Shown: positions 16,376-24,371, counted from the first letter of the stretch. The stretch is 33,486 bases of DNA from Burkholderiales bacterium (GCA_017302505.1 JAFLDH010000016.1:1-33486); one strand, 5' to 3'. A program made the numbers and translations. The notes: generated by a model not told the origin, from the sequence alone.

Positions 16376-19300
16376 TGCAGTTCATCACCAACGGTCCGGA
16401 CATCCCCGATGCGCTCCTGCAGGCGCACGAGGACGGCCGCGTGGTGTTCTTCTGCGGTGCCGGCATCTCCTACCCCGCCGGTCTGCCGGGCTTCAAGGGT
16501 TTGGTGGACGAGATCTACCGGCTAAATGGCACTGCACCGAGCGACATCGAACGCGCGGCCCTGGACCGGGGACAGTACGACGCCACGCTCGACCTGCTGG
16601 AGCGGCGTCTGCCGGGCCAGCGCTTGGCCGTGCGTCGCGCGTTGGCGGAGGCTCTGCAGCCCAAGTTGCGCCGCAAGGGAGCCACCGATACACATGCCGC
16701 GCTGCTTCGGCTGGCGCGTGATCGTGAAAGGCGCGACCGCAAGAGCGCGCTGAGGCTGGTCACAACCAACTTCGACCGTCTCTTTCACACCGCGGCCAAG
16801 CGCACCGGGCAGGCGTTCCAGGCCTTTGCAGCGCCGATGTTGCCGATCCCTAAGAACAGCCGCTGGGACGGGCTGGCCTATCTGCACGGCTTGCTGCCCG
16901 AGAAGGCGGACGACACCGCCTTGAACCGGCTCGTGGTCACCAGCGGCGACTTCGGGCTGGCCTACCTGACGGAGCGCTGGGCGGCCCGGTTCGTGAGCGA
17001 GCTGTTCCGCAACTACGTGGTGTGTTTCGTCGGCTACAGCATCAACGACCCGGTGCTGCGCTACATGATGGACGCGTTGGCGGCGGACCGCATGCTGGGC
17101 GAAGTCACACCGCAGGCCTGGACGCTGGGCGACAGCGAGCCGGGGCAGGAGGCGCCTAAGACCGTCGAGTGGGAAGCCAAGGGCGTCGCGCCGATCCTGT
17201 ACCCCGTACCGGCCGGCACGCACGACCATTCAGCGTTGCACCAGACCTTGCAGGCCTGGGCCGCGACCTATCGCGACGGTGTCACGGGCAAGGAGCGCAT
17301 CGTGGTCGCGCATGCCCTGGCACGGCCGTCGGCCAGCACACGGCAGGATGACTTCGTGGGCCGGATGCTGTGGGCATTGTCGGACCCGTCTGGCCTGCCG
17401 GCCAAGCGGTTTGCAGAGTTCAATCCGGTGCCGTCTCTGGAGTGGCTGCTCGACGCCTTTGCCACGGACCGTTATGGGCACACCGACCTAATCCGATTCG
17501 GTGTGCCGCCGCGTGACAACGCCGACCCCAAGCTGCGGTTCAGCCTGATCCATCGCCCGGCACCGTACCCGCTCGCGCCGCCAATGCAGTTGGTTGCCGC
17601 ATATGTCTCCCATTCGGGGTGGGACGACGTGATGGCCGAACTTGCGCGCTGGCTGGTACGGCATCTGAATGACCCGCGGCTCGTCGTCTGGATTGCCGAG
17701 CGCGGCGGTCAGCTGCCTGAGCAATGGATCCGGCAGATCGAGCGCGAGCTGGACCGTCTGGCCCAGCTAGAACGTGACGGCAAGACGTCCGAACTTGACG
17801 ATATTCGCGCCCAGGCCCCCGAGGCCATCCCAAGGCCAATGATGCGGACCCTGTGGCGGCTGCTGATCTGCGGACGTGTGAAGGCACCGCGGAGCGAACC
17901 CGACCTCTATCGATGGAAGATCCAGCTGAAGCGCGAAGGCTTGACAGCCACTATGCGACTGGGGTTGCGAGAGCTGCTGTCGCCCAAGGTGCGCTTGAGC
18001 AAGCCGTTCAGCTGGGACCAGGAGCCCGAAAGCGCCGACGAGGCCACAAGACTGCGGCATCTGGTGGAATGGGAATTGGTGCTGGCCGCCGATCATGTGC
18101 ACGAGGCCTTGCGCGACCTGGCCGACGCGCAGTGGCAAGCGGCGCTTCCAGCATTGCTGGATGACATGCAGCAGTTGCTCTTAGATGCGCTGGGACTCCT
18201 GCACGAACTGGCTGAGGCCAACGAGCGCGAAGACCGCTCCTATTGGGGTCTGCCCTCGATCAGTCCACACTGGCAGAACAGGGGATTCCAGGACTGGGTC
18301 TCGTTGATCGAGCTGGTGCGCGATGCGTGGCTGGCGGTCCGCAGTGCCGATGGTGGTCGCGCGGCGCGTGTTGCGGCGGCGTGGTTTGACCTTCCGCATC
18401 CAACGTTTAAGCGCTTTGCATTTTTCGCTGCGAGCCAGGAGGGATCCATCGCTCCAGAGAAATGGGTGGAGTGGTTACTGGCAGATGGCAGTTGGTGGTT
18501 GTGGGCTGACGATACGAGGCGAGAGGTGTGCAGGCTGCTGGTACTGCAGGGTCGTCGATTGGCATCACCTTCGAAGGAGCGGCTGGAATCGGCGATCCTG
18601 GCGGGACTTCCGCATGAAATGCGCGGACACGATGCCGACCCTGAACAATGGCGAAGACTTGTCGATCGGGCGATGTGGCTGCGCCTTGCCAAGCTGCATG
18701 CTTCCGGCCTTGCTCTCGAATCAACCAGCGCAACGCGTTTGGCCGAGCTGTCGGGTGCATACCAGCAGTGGCAACTGGCCACCAATGAGAGCGACGAGTT
18801 CCCGCACTGGATGAGTGGCACTGGCGACCCGGACTTCGAGGAGAGCCGGGATCTAGACATCGCCCCCCGCAAGCGCAGCGCACTATTCCAATGGCTCAGT
18901 AAGGCGCAGCCCGCGAGGAGCTTCTTCTACGAGGACACGTGGCGCAGTGCCTGCCGGAAGCACATGCTGAACAGCCTCTACGCGCTTTGCGACCTCGCTC
19001 ATACAGGTGTGTGGCCTAAGGAGCGCTGGCGCGAAGCGCTGCAGGTATGGAGCGAAGACGCCATGGTGCTGCGCTCCTGGCGCTTCGCCGCTCCACTGGT
19101 TCAAACCATGCCCAATTCAGTGGTGCAGGAGCTCGTGCATGCCGTCACTCAGTGGCTGCAGGCTGTATCCAGGTCCATTGATCGATACGAGGCCATCCTG
19201 CTGAGCATGTGCCAGCGTATCTTGGCATTGCCGTTGGATGAGGACTCGGGGATCACAAGCGGCGACGGCGAGCCGATCCATCAGCCAGTCACTGAGGCAA

Positions 19301-20220
19301 TCAACCATCCGATTGGCCACGTCACGCAGGCACTGGTCAACCTCTGGTTCAAGCGAAAGCCCAACGACGGCGACCTGCTTCCCGCGGACATCGGACCCTT
19401 GTTCACCGAGCTGTGCGATGTACGGGTCCAGCGGTTCCGGCATGGCCGAGTTCTGCTGGCTTCCCGATTGATTGCCCTCATTCGTGTTGACCGCAAGTGG
19501 ACCGAGCACTACCTGCTGCCACGATTCGATTGGATGTCCGACCCGCTCGAAGCCAAAGCCGCGTGGGAGGGCTTCCTCTGGTCGCCTCGCCTTTACCAAC
19601 CGCTGCTTCTTGCGTTCAAGCGCGAGTTCCTCGAAACGGCGCGCCACTATGGCGACTTGGGTGAGCATGCCAAGCAGTTCGCCGCGTTCCTGACGTACGC
19701 AGCGTTGGGGCCGGTCGACGGCTACACGGCGGAGGAGTGGCGCGCTGCGATCGCGGCGCTGCCGCGCGAGGGCTTGCAGGAGTCAGCGCGGGCGCTGGTG
19801 CAGGCGCTCGACGCGGCCGCAGAGCAGCGTGAGGAATACTGGAAAAACCGCATCCAGCCGTTCTGGCAGGACGTCTGGCCCAAGTCGCGCGATCTCGCCA
19901 CTCCTGGCATCTCCGAATCTCTCGCGCGGCTCTGCATCGCGGCCGGCTCCGAGTTCCCTGCTGCCCTGACCACGGTCCTGGATTGGTTGCGACCCATCGA
20001 GCACCCGTACTACGTCATCCATCGCCTGCACGAGTCTGGGCTGTGTGGCCGTTTCCCGATACACGCGTTGCGACTGTTGGCGGCGATCGTCACGGATCAG
20101 TCTTGGGGGGCGCTCGAACTGCGGCAATGTTTGAATCTCATTCTGCGGGCGGACGCGAGCCTTGGCCAAGACCCAAGCTACCAGCGTCTGCACGAGTACG
20201 CCAGGCGACAGGGAGAATGA
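16375..20220 (+). CDS. Large SIR2-domain protein, probable NADase defence effector
   Basis: This 1281-residue protein has an N-terminal sirtuin-like domain (about 20-270). It shows the NAD-binding GAGIS (28-32) and GLPGF (36-40), TTNFD (130-134), a catalytic-type His171 in YLHGLL, and the closing segment FVGYSINDPVLRYMMDAL (218-235). The remaining about 1000 residues are Trp/Leu-rich and helical, probably an infection-sensing scaffold; I see no further enzyme motif. Long SIR2 proteins of this layout (Dsr-type) abort phage infection by degrading NAD+. The GTG start lies within TAGTG, overlapping the hsdS stop by one base, so it is translated as part of the R-M operon. Codon GC falls relative to hsdRMS, hinting at a separate origin. 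Confidence 0.88.
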   Translation: MQFITNGPDIPDALLQAHEDGRVVFFCGAGISYPAGLPGFKGLVDEIYRLNGTAPSDIERAALDRGQYDATLDLLERRLPGQRLAVRRALAEALQPKLRRKGATDTHAALLRLARDRERRDRKSALRLVTTNFDRLFHTAAKRTGQAFQAFAAPMLPIPKNSRWDGLAYLHGLLPEKADDTALNRLVVTSGDFGLAYLTERWAARFVSELFRNYVVCFVGYSINDPVLRYMMDALAADRMLGEVTPQAWTLGDSEPGQEAPKTVEWEAKGVAPILYPVPAGTHDHSALHQTLQAWAATYRDGVTGKERIVVAHALARPSASTRQDDFVGRMLWALSDPSGLPAKRFAEFNPVPSLEWLLDAFATDRYGHTDLIRFGVPPRDNADPKLRFSLIHRPAPYPLAPPMQLVAAYVSHSGWDDVMAELARWLVRHLNDPRLVVWIAERGGQLPEQWIRQIERELDRLAQLERDGKTSELDDIRAQAPEAIPRPMMRTLWRLLICGRVKAPRSEPDLYRWKIQLKREGLTATMRLGLRELLSPKVRLSKPFSWDQEPESADEATRLRHLVEWELVLAADHVHEALRDLADAQWQAALPALLDDMQQLLLDALGLLHELAEANEREDRSYWGLPSISPHWQNRGFQDWVSLIELVRDAWLAVRSADGGRAARVAAAWFDLPHPTFKRFAFFAASQEGSIAPEKWVEWLLADGSWWLWADDTRREVCRLLVLQGRRLASPSKERLESAILAGLPHEMRGHDADPEQWRRLVDRAMWLRLAKLHASGLALESTSATRLAELSGAYQQWQLATNESDEFPHWMSGTGDPDFEESRDLDIAPRKRSALFQWLSKAQPARSFFYEDTWRSACRKHMLNSLYALCDLAHTGVWPKERWREALQVWSEDAMVLRSWRFAAPLVQTMPNSVVQELVHAVTQWLQAVSRSIDRYEAILLSMCQRILALPLDEDSGITSGDGEPIHQPVTEAINHPIGHVTQALVNLWFKRKPNDGDLLPADIGPLFTELCDVRVQRFRHGRVLLASRLIALIRVDRKWTEHYLLPRFDWMSDPLEAKAAWEGFLWSPRLYQPLLLAFKREFLETARHYGDLGEHAKQFAAFLTYAALGPVDGYTAEEWRAAIAALPREGLQESARALVQALDAAAEQREEYWKNRIQPFWQDVWPKSRDLATPGISESLARLCIAAGSEFPAALTTVLDWLRPIEHPYYVIHRLHESGLCGRFPIHALRLLAAIVTDQSWGALELRQCLNLILRADASLGQDPSYQRLHEYARRQGE

Positions 20221-20222
20221 GT

Positions 20223-20330
20223 ATGCCGCGAGGTGAGCCGACTCGGTTACGCGAACTGAAACGAATCATCTCAGTACTGCACGCGATTCTGCGAGCGTCG
20301 ACAAACGGTCAACGATCGAGCTCCCCTTGA
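20223..20330 (+). CDS. Possible 35-residue peptide after sir2
   Basis: An ATG two bases after the sir2 stop opens a 35-codon frame, beginning MPRGEPTRLRELKRIISVLH. The RLRELKRIISVLH segment could be the first helix of a truncated regulator. No clear ribosome-binding site is separate from the upstream coding end. It may equally be chance read-through into the structured region that follows. Confidence 0.25.
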   Translation: MPRGEPTRLRELKRIISVLHAILRASTNGQRSSSP

Positions 20331-20353
20331 AGGCCGGGATTGTCTTCGAGCTG

Positions 20354-20437
20354 CGACCCTGCACACAGGGTCGACAGCGCGGATTTGATCGTAGACGGAC
20401 GCACTGCTCCGGAGCGTACTTCGCGTTATCAAATCCG
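20354..20437. other. Nested inverted repeats downstream of sir2 (structured RNA or terminator)
   Basis: Three dyads lie within 84 bases: a perfect 8-bp stem CGACCCTG/CAGGGTCG with a CACA loop (20354-20373); a perfect 10-bp pair CGGATTTGAT (20380-20389) and ATCAAATCCG (20428-20437); and inside the latter the palindrome GCTCCGGAGC (20406-20415). No T-run follows on either strand. It could end the hsd-sir2 transcript or encode a small structured RNA. The rest of 20331-20528 shows no gene. Confidence 0.5.
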
Positions 20438-20528
20438 TCTCGAACTCAAACCACCCGCAGCTTAGGGCTGTAACTGTAGCCTGACGTGTCGATGCGCCAC
20501 GGTCGCAGCAATCCAGAAGGTGAGTTCG

Positions 20529-20855
20529 TCAACGAGCCTTCGCTCGCGCACTGGAAACCTTTGAACCCATCTTCGGCGCCTTGCCAGTCGGTAGGCCTGC
20601 GCTGGCAGGTTCCGCTGTGATCGCATTGATCTGCTCGTCGGGCACGTACTCAGCAAGGTCACCTAAGCTGCACCCGAAGTAACGGCAAAGCAGGTCCATA
20701 TTCGCGGACGTGACGTTGGTGCCGCGGATATTGATGATGCGCGACAGCGTGCTACGGTGAATGCCAGTGGCGTCGGCAACCTCGCCGATTTCAACGCGAC
20801 GACCTTCCCGAAAGCCTTTGTCGACCATGAGCTCGGCGAGCCTGAATCTGATCAT
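20529..20855 (-). CDS. XRE-family transcriptional regulator
   Basis: This 108-residue Cro/CI-like protein has a helix-turn-helix at about residues 20-45 (IGEVADATGIHRSTLSRIIN) followed by TSANMDLLCRYFGCSLGDLAEYV, the characteristic end of the HTH_3/HTH_26 fold. A short polar tail of about 35 residues follows. The ATG at 20855 has GGGAGCG upstream; a longer in-frame start (20948) is not family-like. It is divergent from the LAGLIDADG-AAA-Zn-finger operon with about 170 bases of repeat-rich promoter between them, so it most likely controls that operon and itself. Confidence 0.88.
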   Translation of the reverse strand: MIRFRLAELMVDKGFREGRRVEIGEVADATGIHRSTLSRIINIRGTNVTSANMDLLCRYFGCSLGDLAEYVPDEQINAITAEPASAGLPTGKAPKMGSKVSSARAKAR

Positions 20856-20909
20856 TTGAGCGCTCCCGCCGCCCGAACCGGGCGCCTGATGGCGAATTAT
20901 CCGCGAATC

Positions 20910-20999
20910 GCATGTTGCACACACGCGACATGTAGCCTTCAGAGGCATCGTTCAGCTTGCATGTCGACTCATGCGCTGTATGATTCATTCATGCGACAC
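20910..20999. promoter_or_regulatory. Divergent promoter/operator region with repeated CATGTYGC motif
   Basis: An imperfect dyad CATGTTGC...GCGACATG spans 20911-20932. Related words recur as GCATGTCGA (20959-20967) and TCATGCGACAC (20989-20999). A plausible rightward promoter overlaps them: TTGCAT (20957-20962), a 16-base spacer, and TATGAT (20979-20984). This placement suits repression by the adjacent XRE protein. Confidence 0.5.
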
Positions 21000-21023
21000 A
21001 CAACCCATGGAAAGGAGCATCGC

Positions 21024-21515
21024 ATGTCGAAGTGGAGATTCGCCCCGTCTGACAACGGAATCCTCGTTACCCCGCGCAGCCCCAAGCCCAGTTCCACGGA
21101 ACGGGCGTATGCAGCGGGCCTGACAGACGGCGAGGGTTGCGTGTCAATCATCAAGCAATCGGTGCCGGGGCGCAAAAACCCGACGTATCGGCTGCGGTTG
21201 GACGTGGTTCAGAACGATTTCCAAACGCTAGTGAACTTCGTCCATTGCGTGGGCGTCGCCACCAAAGTGCGGCCTGTTAAACGCGATGCCAGAGCCAATC
21301 GTCAAGTTTGGCGCATCGGCTACGACGGACCGCAGGCCTACGAAGTACTGACTCGCCTGCATCGATACCTTGTGCGGAAAAAGCCCGAATCCAGGGTGGC
21401 AATGGACTTCGTTGAAAAGGGACGCATCGGATTGCACCCGGGTTGCGCAGGCACTCCTGCCAGGTACTGGAAGGTGCGCGAAGCGTGCTATCGAAAACTG
21501 AAGAAGCTCAAGTAG
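21024..21515 (+). CDS. Single-motif LAGLIDADG-like protein
   Basis: This 163-residue protein carries one LAGLIDADG-type signature, AAGLTDGEGCVSI (30-42). A basic alpha/beta region with YRLRLDVVQND, VWRIGYDG and a lysine-rich end (CYRKLKKLK) follows. Single-motif members act as homodimeric homing endonucleases, and some serve as maturases or regulators. No intron or intein surrounds it, so it is free-standing. The ATG at 21024 has AAAGGAG upstream. It lies 10 bases before the AAA ATPase gene, in the same operon, which is unusual for a selfish endonuclease and suggests a working role in a three-gene system. Confidence 0.8.
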   Translation: MSKWRFAPSDNGILVTPRSPKPSSTERAYAAGLTDGEGCVSIIKQSVPGRKNPTYRLRLDVVQNDFQTLVNFVHCVGVATKVRPVKRDARANRQVWRIGYDGPQAYEVLTRLHRYLVRKKPESRVAMDFVEKGRIGLHPGCAGTPARYWKVREACYRKLKKLK

Positions 21516-21525
21516 AGGAGACCTC

Positions 21526-22629
21526 ATGCCAAGGCAGCACCAACATCACAGATTTCCTGTCGCCAGTAAAGCGTTGCCTCGCAACAGGCGGCTTCGTGCC
21601 GACCCAGACTTGCTCAGACAGATTGCGTGCATTCGAAAGATGGCGGAGGATTTCGCAGGCTCGGCTTCTGCTGCACCGCCGCGAAAACAGCTTTTCGCCG
21701 ACAGCGACATGAAGGCCCAACTAGAGATTGCGTCTCGGTTGAGCGGCGATGCGCAGCGCATGGTGCAGCGGCATCTCAACCGGGCCAAGACGCTTGGTCC
21801 GTGGCGCGATGTGGTTCGGGCCCCCTACCCTTCGTGTCTGGATGAACTGCACCGTAGCTTTCCGCATTGCAGCGAGGTGATCTCGCTGGTGCAAGGCTAT
21901 CTTGCACTGTGCCAACGAAGCCGTGACTGCGTGCTGCGCATGCCGCCCTTGCTGCTGGTGGGCGACCCGGGCATTGGAAAGACCGCGTTCATCAGGCAAC
22001 TGGCGCAGTTGCTTGGCTCGCCGATTGTTGATGTGTGCGTGGCCGCGTTGAGCGCGGGTTTCTCGTTGGCAGGGCTCGACTCTAGCTATGACTCCGCAAA
22101 GCCGGGGCAGGTGTGGTATGCGCTTGACACCGAGTGCATGTCGCCGATCGTCTTGCTCGACGAACTCGACAAGCCGGCTCGCGATAGCCAGTCCATGCTG
22201 GGCAGCCTGTACCCCCTGCTAGAGAGACACACCGCATCACGGTTTGTCGACCAGGCGGTGCCTTTGCCAATCAATGCGTCCTACGTGAACTGGTTCGCGA
22301 CCTGCAATGACGTCACGGCAGTTGAGCCAGCGCTTCGTTCTCGATTTGAGATTGCCAGCATCTCTGCCCCGACTCGAGCGCAAATGCCGGCAGTCTTGGC
22401 GAGCGTCCACCGCGAGATGCGGTCCGAATACGAATGGATGAATGGATTCGATATCGAACTCGACGACAACGTGATGGCGCTGCTCACCGAAATGACGCCG
22501 CGTGAATTGAAACGCAGTTTGGCGAAAGCCTATGCCCTCGCGGCACGGGCAGGACGCCGGAGGCTCGCTGTCGCGGACCTTGTTCAGTCATTCAACGGCT
22601 TCACTGCCAAGTTCATGGGATTCCTCTGA
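21526..22629 (+). CDS. AAA+ ATPase, Lon-like module without protease
   Basis: This 367-residue ATPase has an N-terminal helical region (1-135) and then a AAA+ core: Walker A GDPGIGKT (146-153), Walker B IVLLDELD (208-215), a sensor-1 region ATCND (258-262), arginine-finger candidates in LRSRFE (R271, R273) and a sensor-2-like TPRELKRSL (324-332). The path LLLVGDPGIGKT...AKPGQVWYAL...VLLDELDK resembles the Lon AAA module, but there is no serine-lysine protease domain, so it probably remodels a partner. The ATG at 21526 has AGAGGAG six bases upstream. Its TGA overlaps the next gene's ATG by one base (TGATG), tying the two in expression. Confidence 0.85.
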   Translation: MPRQHQHHRFPVASKALPRNRRLRADPDLLRQIACIRKMAEDFAGSASAAPPRKQLFADSDMKAQLEIASRLSGDAQRMVQRHLNRAKTLGPWRDVVRAPYPSCLDELHRSFPHCSEVISLVQGYLALCQRSRDCVLRMPPLLLVGDPGIGKTAFIRQLAQLLGSPIVDVCVAALSAGFSLAGLDSSYDSAKPGQVWYALDTECMSPIVLLDELDKPARDSQSMLGSLYPLLERHTASRFVDQAVPLPINASYVNWFATCNDVTAVEPALRSRFEIASISAPTRAQMPAVLASVHREMRSEYEWMNGFDIELDDNVMALLTEMTPRELKRSLAKAYALAARAGRRRLAVADLVQSFNGFTAKFMGFL

Positions 22630-23252
22630 TGACTGTACGAAACAAGATCCGCATGCCCGACAGCAACATCGGCCTGGGCGAAGCTGGGTTGACTGCGTTC
22701 GAAAGCAGCCTCAAGGCGCTGGACCGCGGAACTACCAATGTGCCGATGGGCTGGCGTAGCGCATATCAGCGCTGCCTCCAACACCTTTCGCAGATGAGTT
22801 GCAGGAAACGCGCAGACTTGCGCCTGGCGGGCCCAGTCGTCGCCAACGGCGATATCGCCGTCGCAGCTTCTCGATCCGATCGTTCCGTTGAAGGCGTGTT
22901 GCGAAAGCTTTCGATGCAGGTGCGGTGCCATTGCGAGATCTGTGGGCGCAATGCACGTCTTCGGAGTATTGGCCTGCGATCGCGCGCCATGTGTGCTGAG
23001 TGCTTCGCTCCGGTGGCACTTCAAGACGATATCAGCGGCCTGCTCGATAGACTGCGCGATGGGCCGGATAGTCTGCCAGTGCTGTTCGCATGCGACCTGC
23101 CGCAGCGTGTGCTCGCATGTATCCCTGAATCCATCTGGCGCCAGAACCAGAGCACTCCTGGACACGACTCCAAGTATCTTGCAAGACAGGACCTACAGGA
23201 CTGGTTGAGCAAGCTTGTCGCTGCAACTTCCCGCGGGCGCGGCGACGCTTGA
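22629..23252 (+). CDS. Unrecognised Zn-finger protein coupled to the AAA ATPase
   Basis: This 207-residue protein belongs to no family I can name with confidence. A helical N-terminal half contains GWRSAYQRCLQHLSQM. A Cys4 zinc site follows at C102-x2-C105-x16-C122-x2-C125, with extra C100/H101. The C-terminal part (about 135-200) ends in a Trp-containing helix and a basic tail. The C-x2-C-x16-C-x2-C spacing equals that of flagellar activator FlhC. FlhC-like proteins (SetC) switch on transfer of SXT-type elements, so an element activator is one reading; sequence similarity beyond the cysteines is slight. It is translated from an ATG inside the AAA stop (TGATG), so it is probably the ATPase's partner. 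Confidence 0.7.
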   Translation: MTVRNKIRMPDSNIGLGEAGLTAFESSLKALDRGTTNVPMGWRSAYQRCLQHLSQMSCRKRADLRLAGPVVANGDIAVAASRSDRSVEGVLRKLSMQVRCHCEICGRNARLRSIGLRSRAMCAECFAPVALQDDISGLLDRLRDGPDSLPVLFACDLPQRVLACIPESIWRQNQSTPGHDSKYLARQDLQDWLSKLVAATSRGRGDA

Positions 23253-23639
23253 AGTCTTGCTGATGTGAACCGCACCAGATCGGCATCACACGCGTCTTGG
23301 AGCTACTCGCCCCAGTATCAGCTCTGTCGAAATGAAACTGGTGGCATCGAAATCAATTCTCCACCGCTTTCCGCCTTCAGCGCGAGTCGCCGCCGGCTAA
23401 CGCAGCGGATCGCTGTCTGCCATCACAGCGGAACAGCAGCTTGGCCCGCTGACTGCGCCACAAGAGCATTCTGGGTGTGAACAGCACGATGATGATGGAA
23501 CCGAGTTGTCCCAAGCATGGCCGAAGAATTGGAGGCTCCAATATCCTCCTCCAATATCGTGCAACAGCCCATCGAACTCGCTACAGCCGATTCTCTGGGG
23601 TTCGCAGCAGCGACTGAATCACGGTGAAGGCCGCCAGGC
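23253..23639. other. Gene-free stretch holding the presumed right end of the island
   Basis: No supported gene lies in these 387 bases. Notable items are TCTCCACC at 23358-23365, identical to eight bases of the tRNA 3' end, and the TCCAA repeat cluster at 23528-23558. No terminator for the rightward Zn-finger gene is obvious. The chromosome-to-island junction is most likely here but was not pinned to a base. Confidence 0.45.
23528..23558. repeat. CTCCAATATC direct repeats plus inverted copy (candidate arm sites)
   Basis: CTCCAATATC is repeated exactly at 23536-23545 and 23549-23558, a 13-bp period. ATTGGAG at 23528-23534 forms a 15-base palindrome with the first copy. The left-end repeats at 5142-5162 have the same TCCAA core and period, which is what paired integrase arm sites would look like. 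Confidence 0.45.
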
Positions 23640-24371
23640 TCAACTGGTCGGCCGTCGCCGCTTGCCTTGGGCACGAACAGGCGGCGCCAGAAGCCCACCC
23701 TCGAGAAAGCGCGTCAGGTAGTCCGCAGCCGCCGAGAAATCGGTCCGGTTGAATCGGTCTCCCCAGAGGGCCGTGGTGCGCGTGTGCTGTGTGTGTGCAT
23801 ACAGAAACGCGCCGTACAGGAATGTCACCCGCCAGTAGAACTCGTCGTCGCTCAGGTCCGGACAGTGATCCCGAACCAAGCCCACAAAGCGGGTCGCGAA
23901 TCGATCGAGCAGCGCCGCCAGAATGGCCTGGACATCCGGCGAAGGGTCGAAGAGCATGCGGCCGTAGAAGCGCCGGAAGGCTTCCGATTCCGCGGGCTGG
24001 GCCCCACCCGCCAACAGCGACGGCCGATGCGAGGCATCGAGCAGCTCGGCCAGGCCGCCCCGCTGGGACACCACGGCCTCGATACGCTCGGTCCGCTCGG
24101 TCAACACGGGGACCAGCCTGCGCTCCAGCGTCTCGCGACACAAGGCCTGCTTGGAGCCCCAGTAGTAGTGGATGGCCCCCAGGTTGACGCCCGCCTGCTC
24201 GGCAATCTGGCGCACGCCCGTGCCTTCGTAGCCCTGCTCGGCGAACAGCCTCTCGGCCGTGTCCAGCAGCAGCGCCCGGGTGGTATCCGAGCGTTTACCG
24301 TTGCTTGCCGCGGCAGTCTTTGCCGCAGTGGCGCGACCGGATGGAAGCTTGGAGAGTTGCTTGACGGCCAT
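23640..24371 (-). CDS. TetR/AcrR-family transcriptional regulator
   Basis: This 243-residue regulator has a 27-residue Ala/Lys-rich leader and then a typical TetR DNA-binding domain (about 28-75: ALLLDTAERLFAEQGYEGTGVRQIAEQAG followed by GAIHYYWGSKQAL). A helical ligand-binding domain follows, with a C-terminal FYWRVTFLYGAFLYAHTQ helix. It is transcribed divergently from the cyclase operon across a 102-base gap that contains a promoter and repeats, so it is the likely local repressor of that operon. The effector is unknown but is presumably the operon's substrate. Confidence 0.93.
   Translation of the reverse strand: MAVKQLSKLPSGRATAAKTAAASNGKRSDTTRALLLDTAERLFAEQGYEGTGVRQIAEQAGVNLGAIHYYWGSKQALCRETLERRLVPVLTERTERIEAVVSQRGGLAELLDASHRPSLLAGGAQPAESEAFRRFYGRMLFDPSPDVQAILAALLDRFATRFVGLVRDHCPDLSDDEFYWRVTFLYGAFLYAHTQHTRTTALWGDRFNRTDFSAAADYLTRFLEGGLLAPPVRAQGKRRRPTS

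Larger units (their letters stand above)
5079..23570. mobile_element. Integrative mobilizable element carrying a type I R-M/SIR2 defence operon
   Basis: The element begins immediately after a tRNA-Ala gene with a tyrosine integrase. It carries a ParB-like protein, an RSF1010-type relaxase and a TraD-like accessory protein, but no visible mating-pair apparatus. Cargo is hsdR-hsdM-hsdS-sir2 and a LAGLIDADG/AAA/Zn-finger operon with its own repressor. Base composition outside the hsd genes is visibly less GC-rich than the flanks. The right end is an estimate, placed after the repeat cluster at 23528-23558 and before the chromosomal-looking TetR gene. A long direct repeat of the tRNA end was not found. 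Confidence 0.6.

Noticed and set aside
18181-18872. Leftward frames opposite sir2 (for example 18240-18872)
   Set aside because: Short, without ribosome-binding sites or domains, inside a continuous 1281-codon gene.
5178-23252. CRISPR array or cas genes
   Set aside because: No regularly spaced repeats of 24-40 bases and no Cas motifs were seen anywhere in the window.
23343-23365. Possible tRNA 3'-end remnant (TCGAAATCAATTCTCCACC)
   Set aside because: Only the last eight bases match the tRNA-Ala end and TCTCCACC also occurs by chance inside hsdR (about 11736). Kept as a weak att hint, not called as a tRNA fragment.
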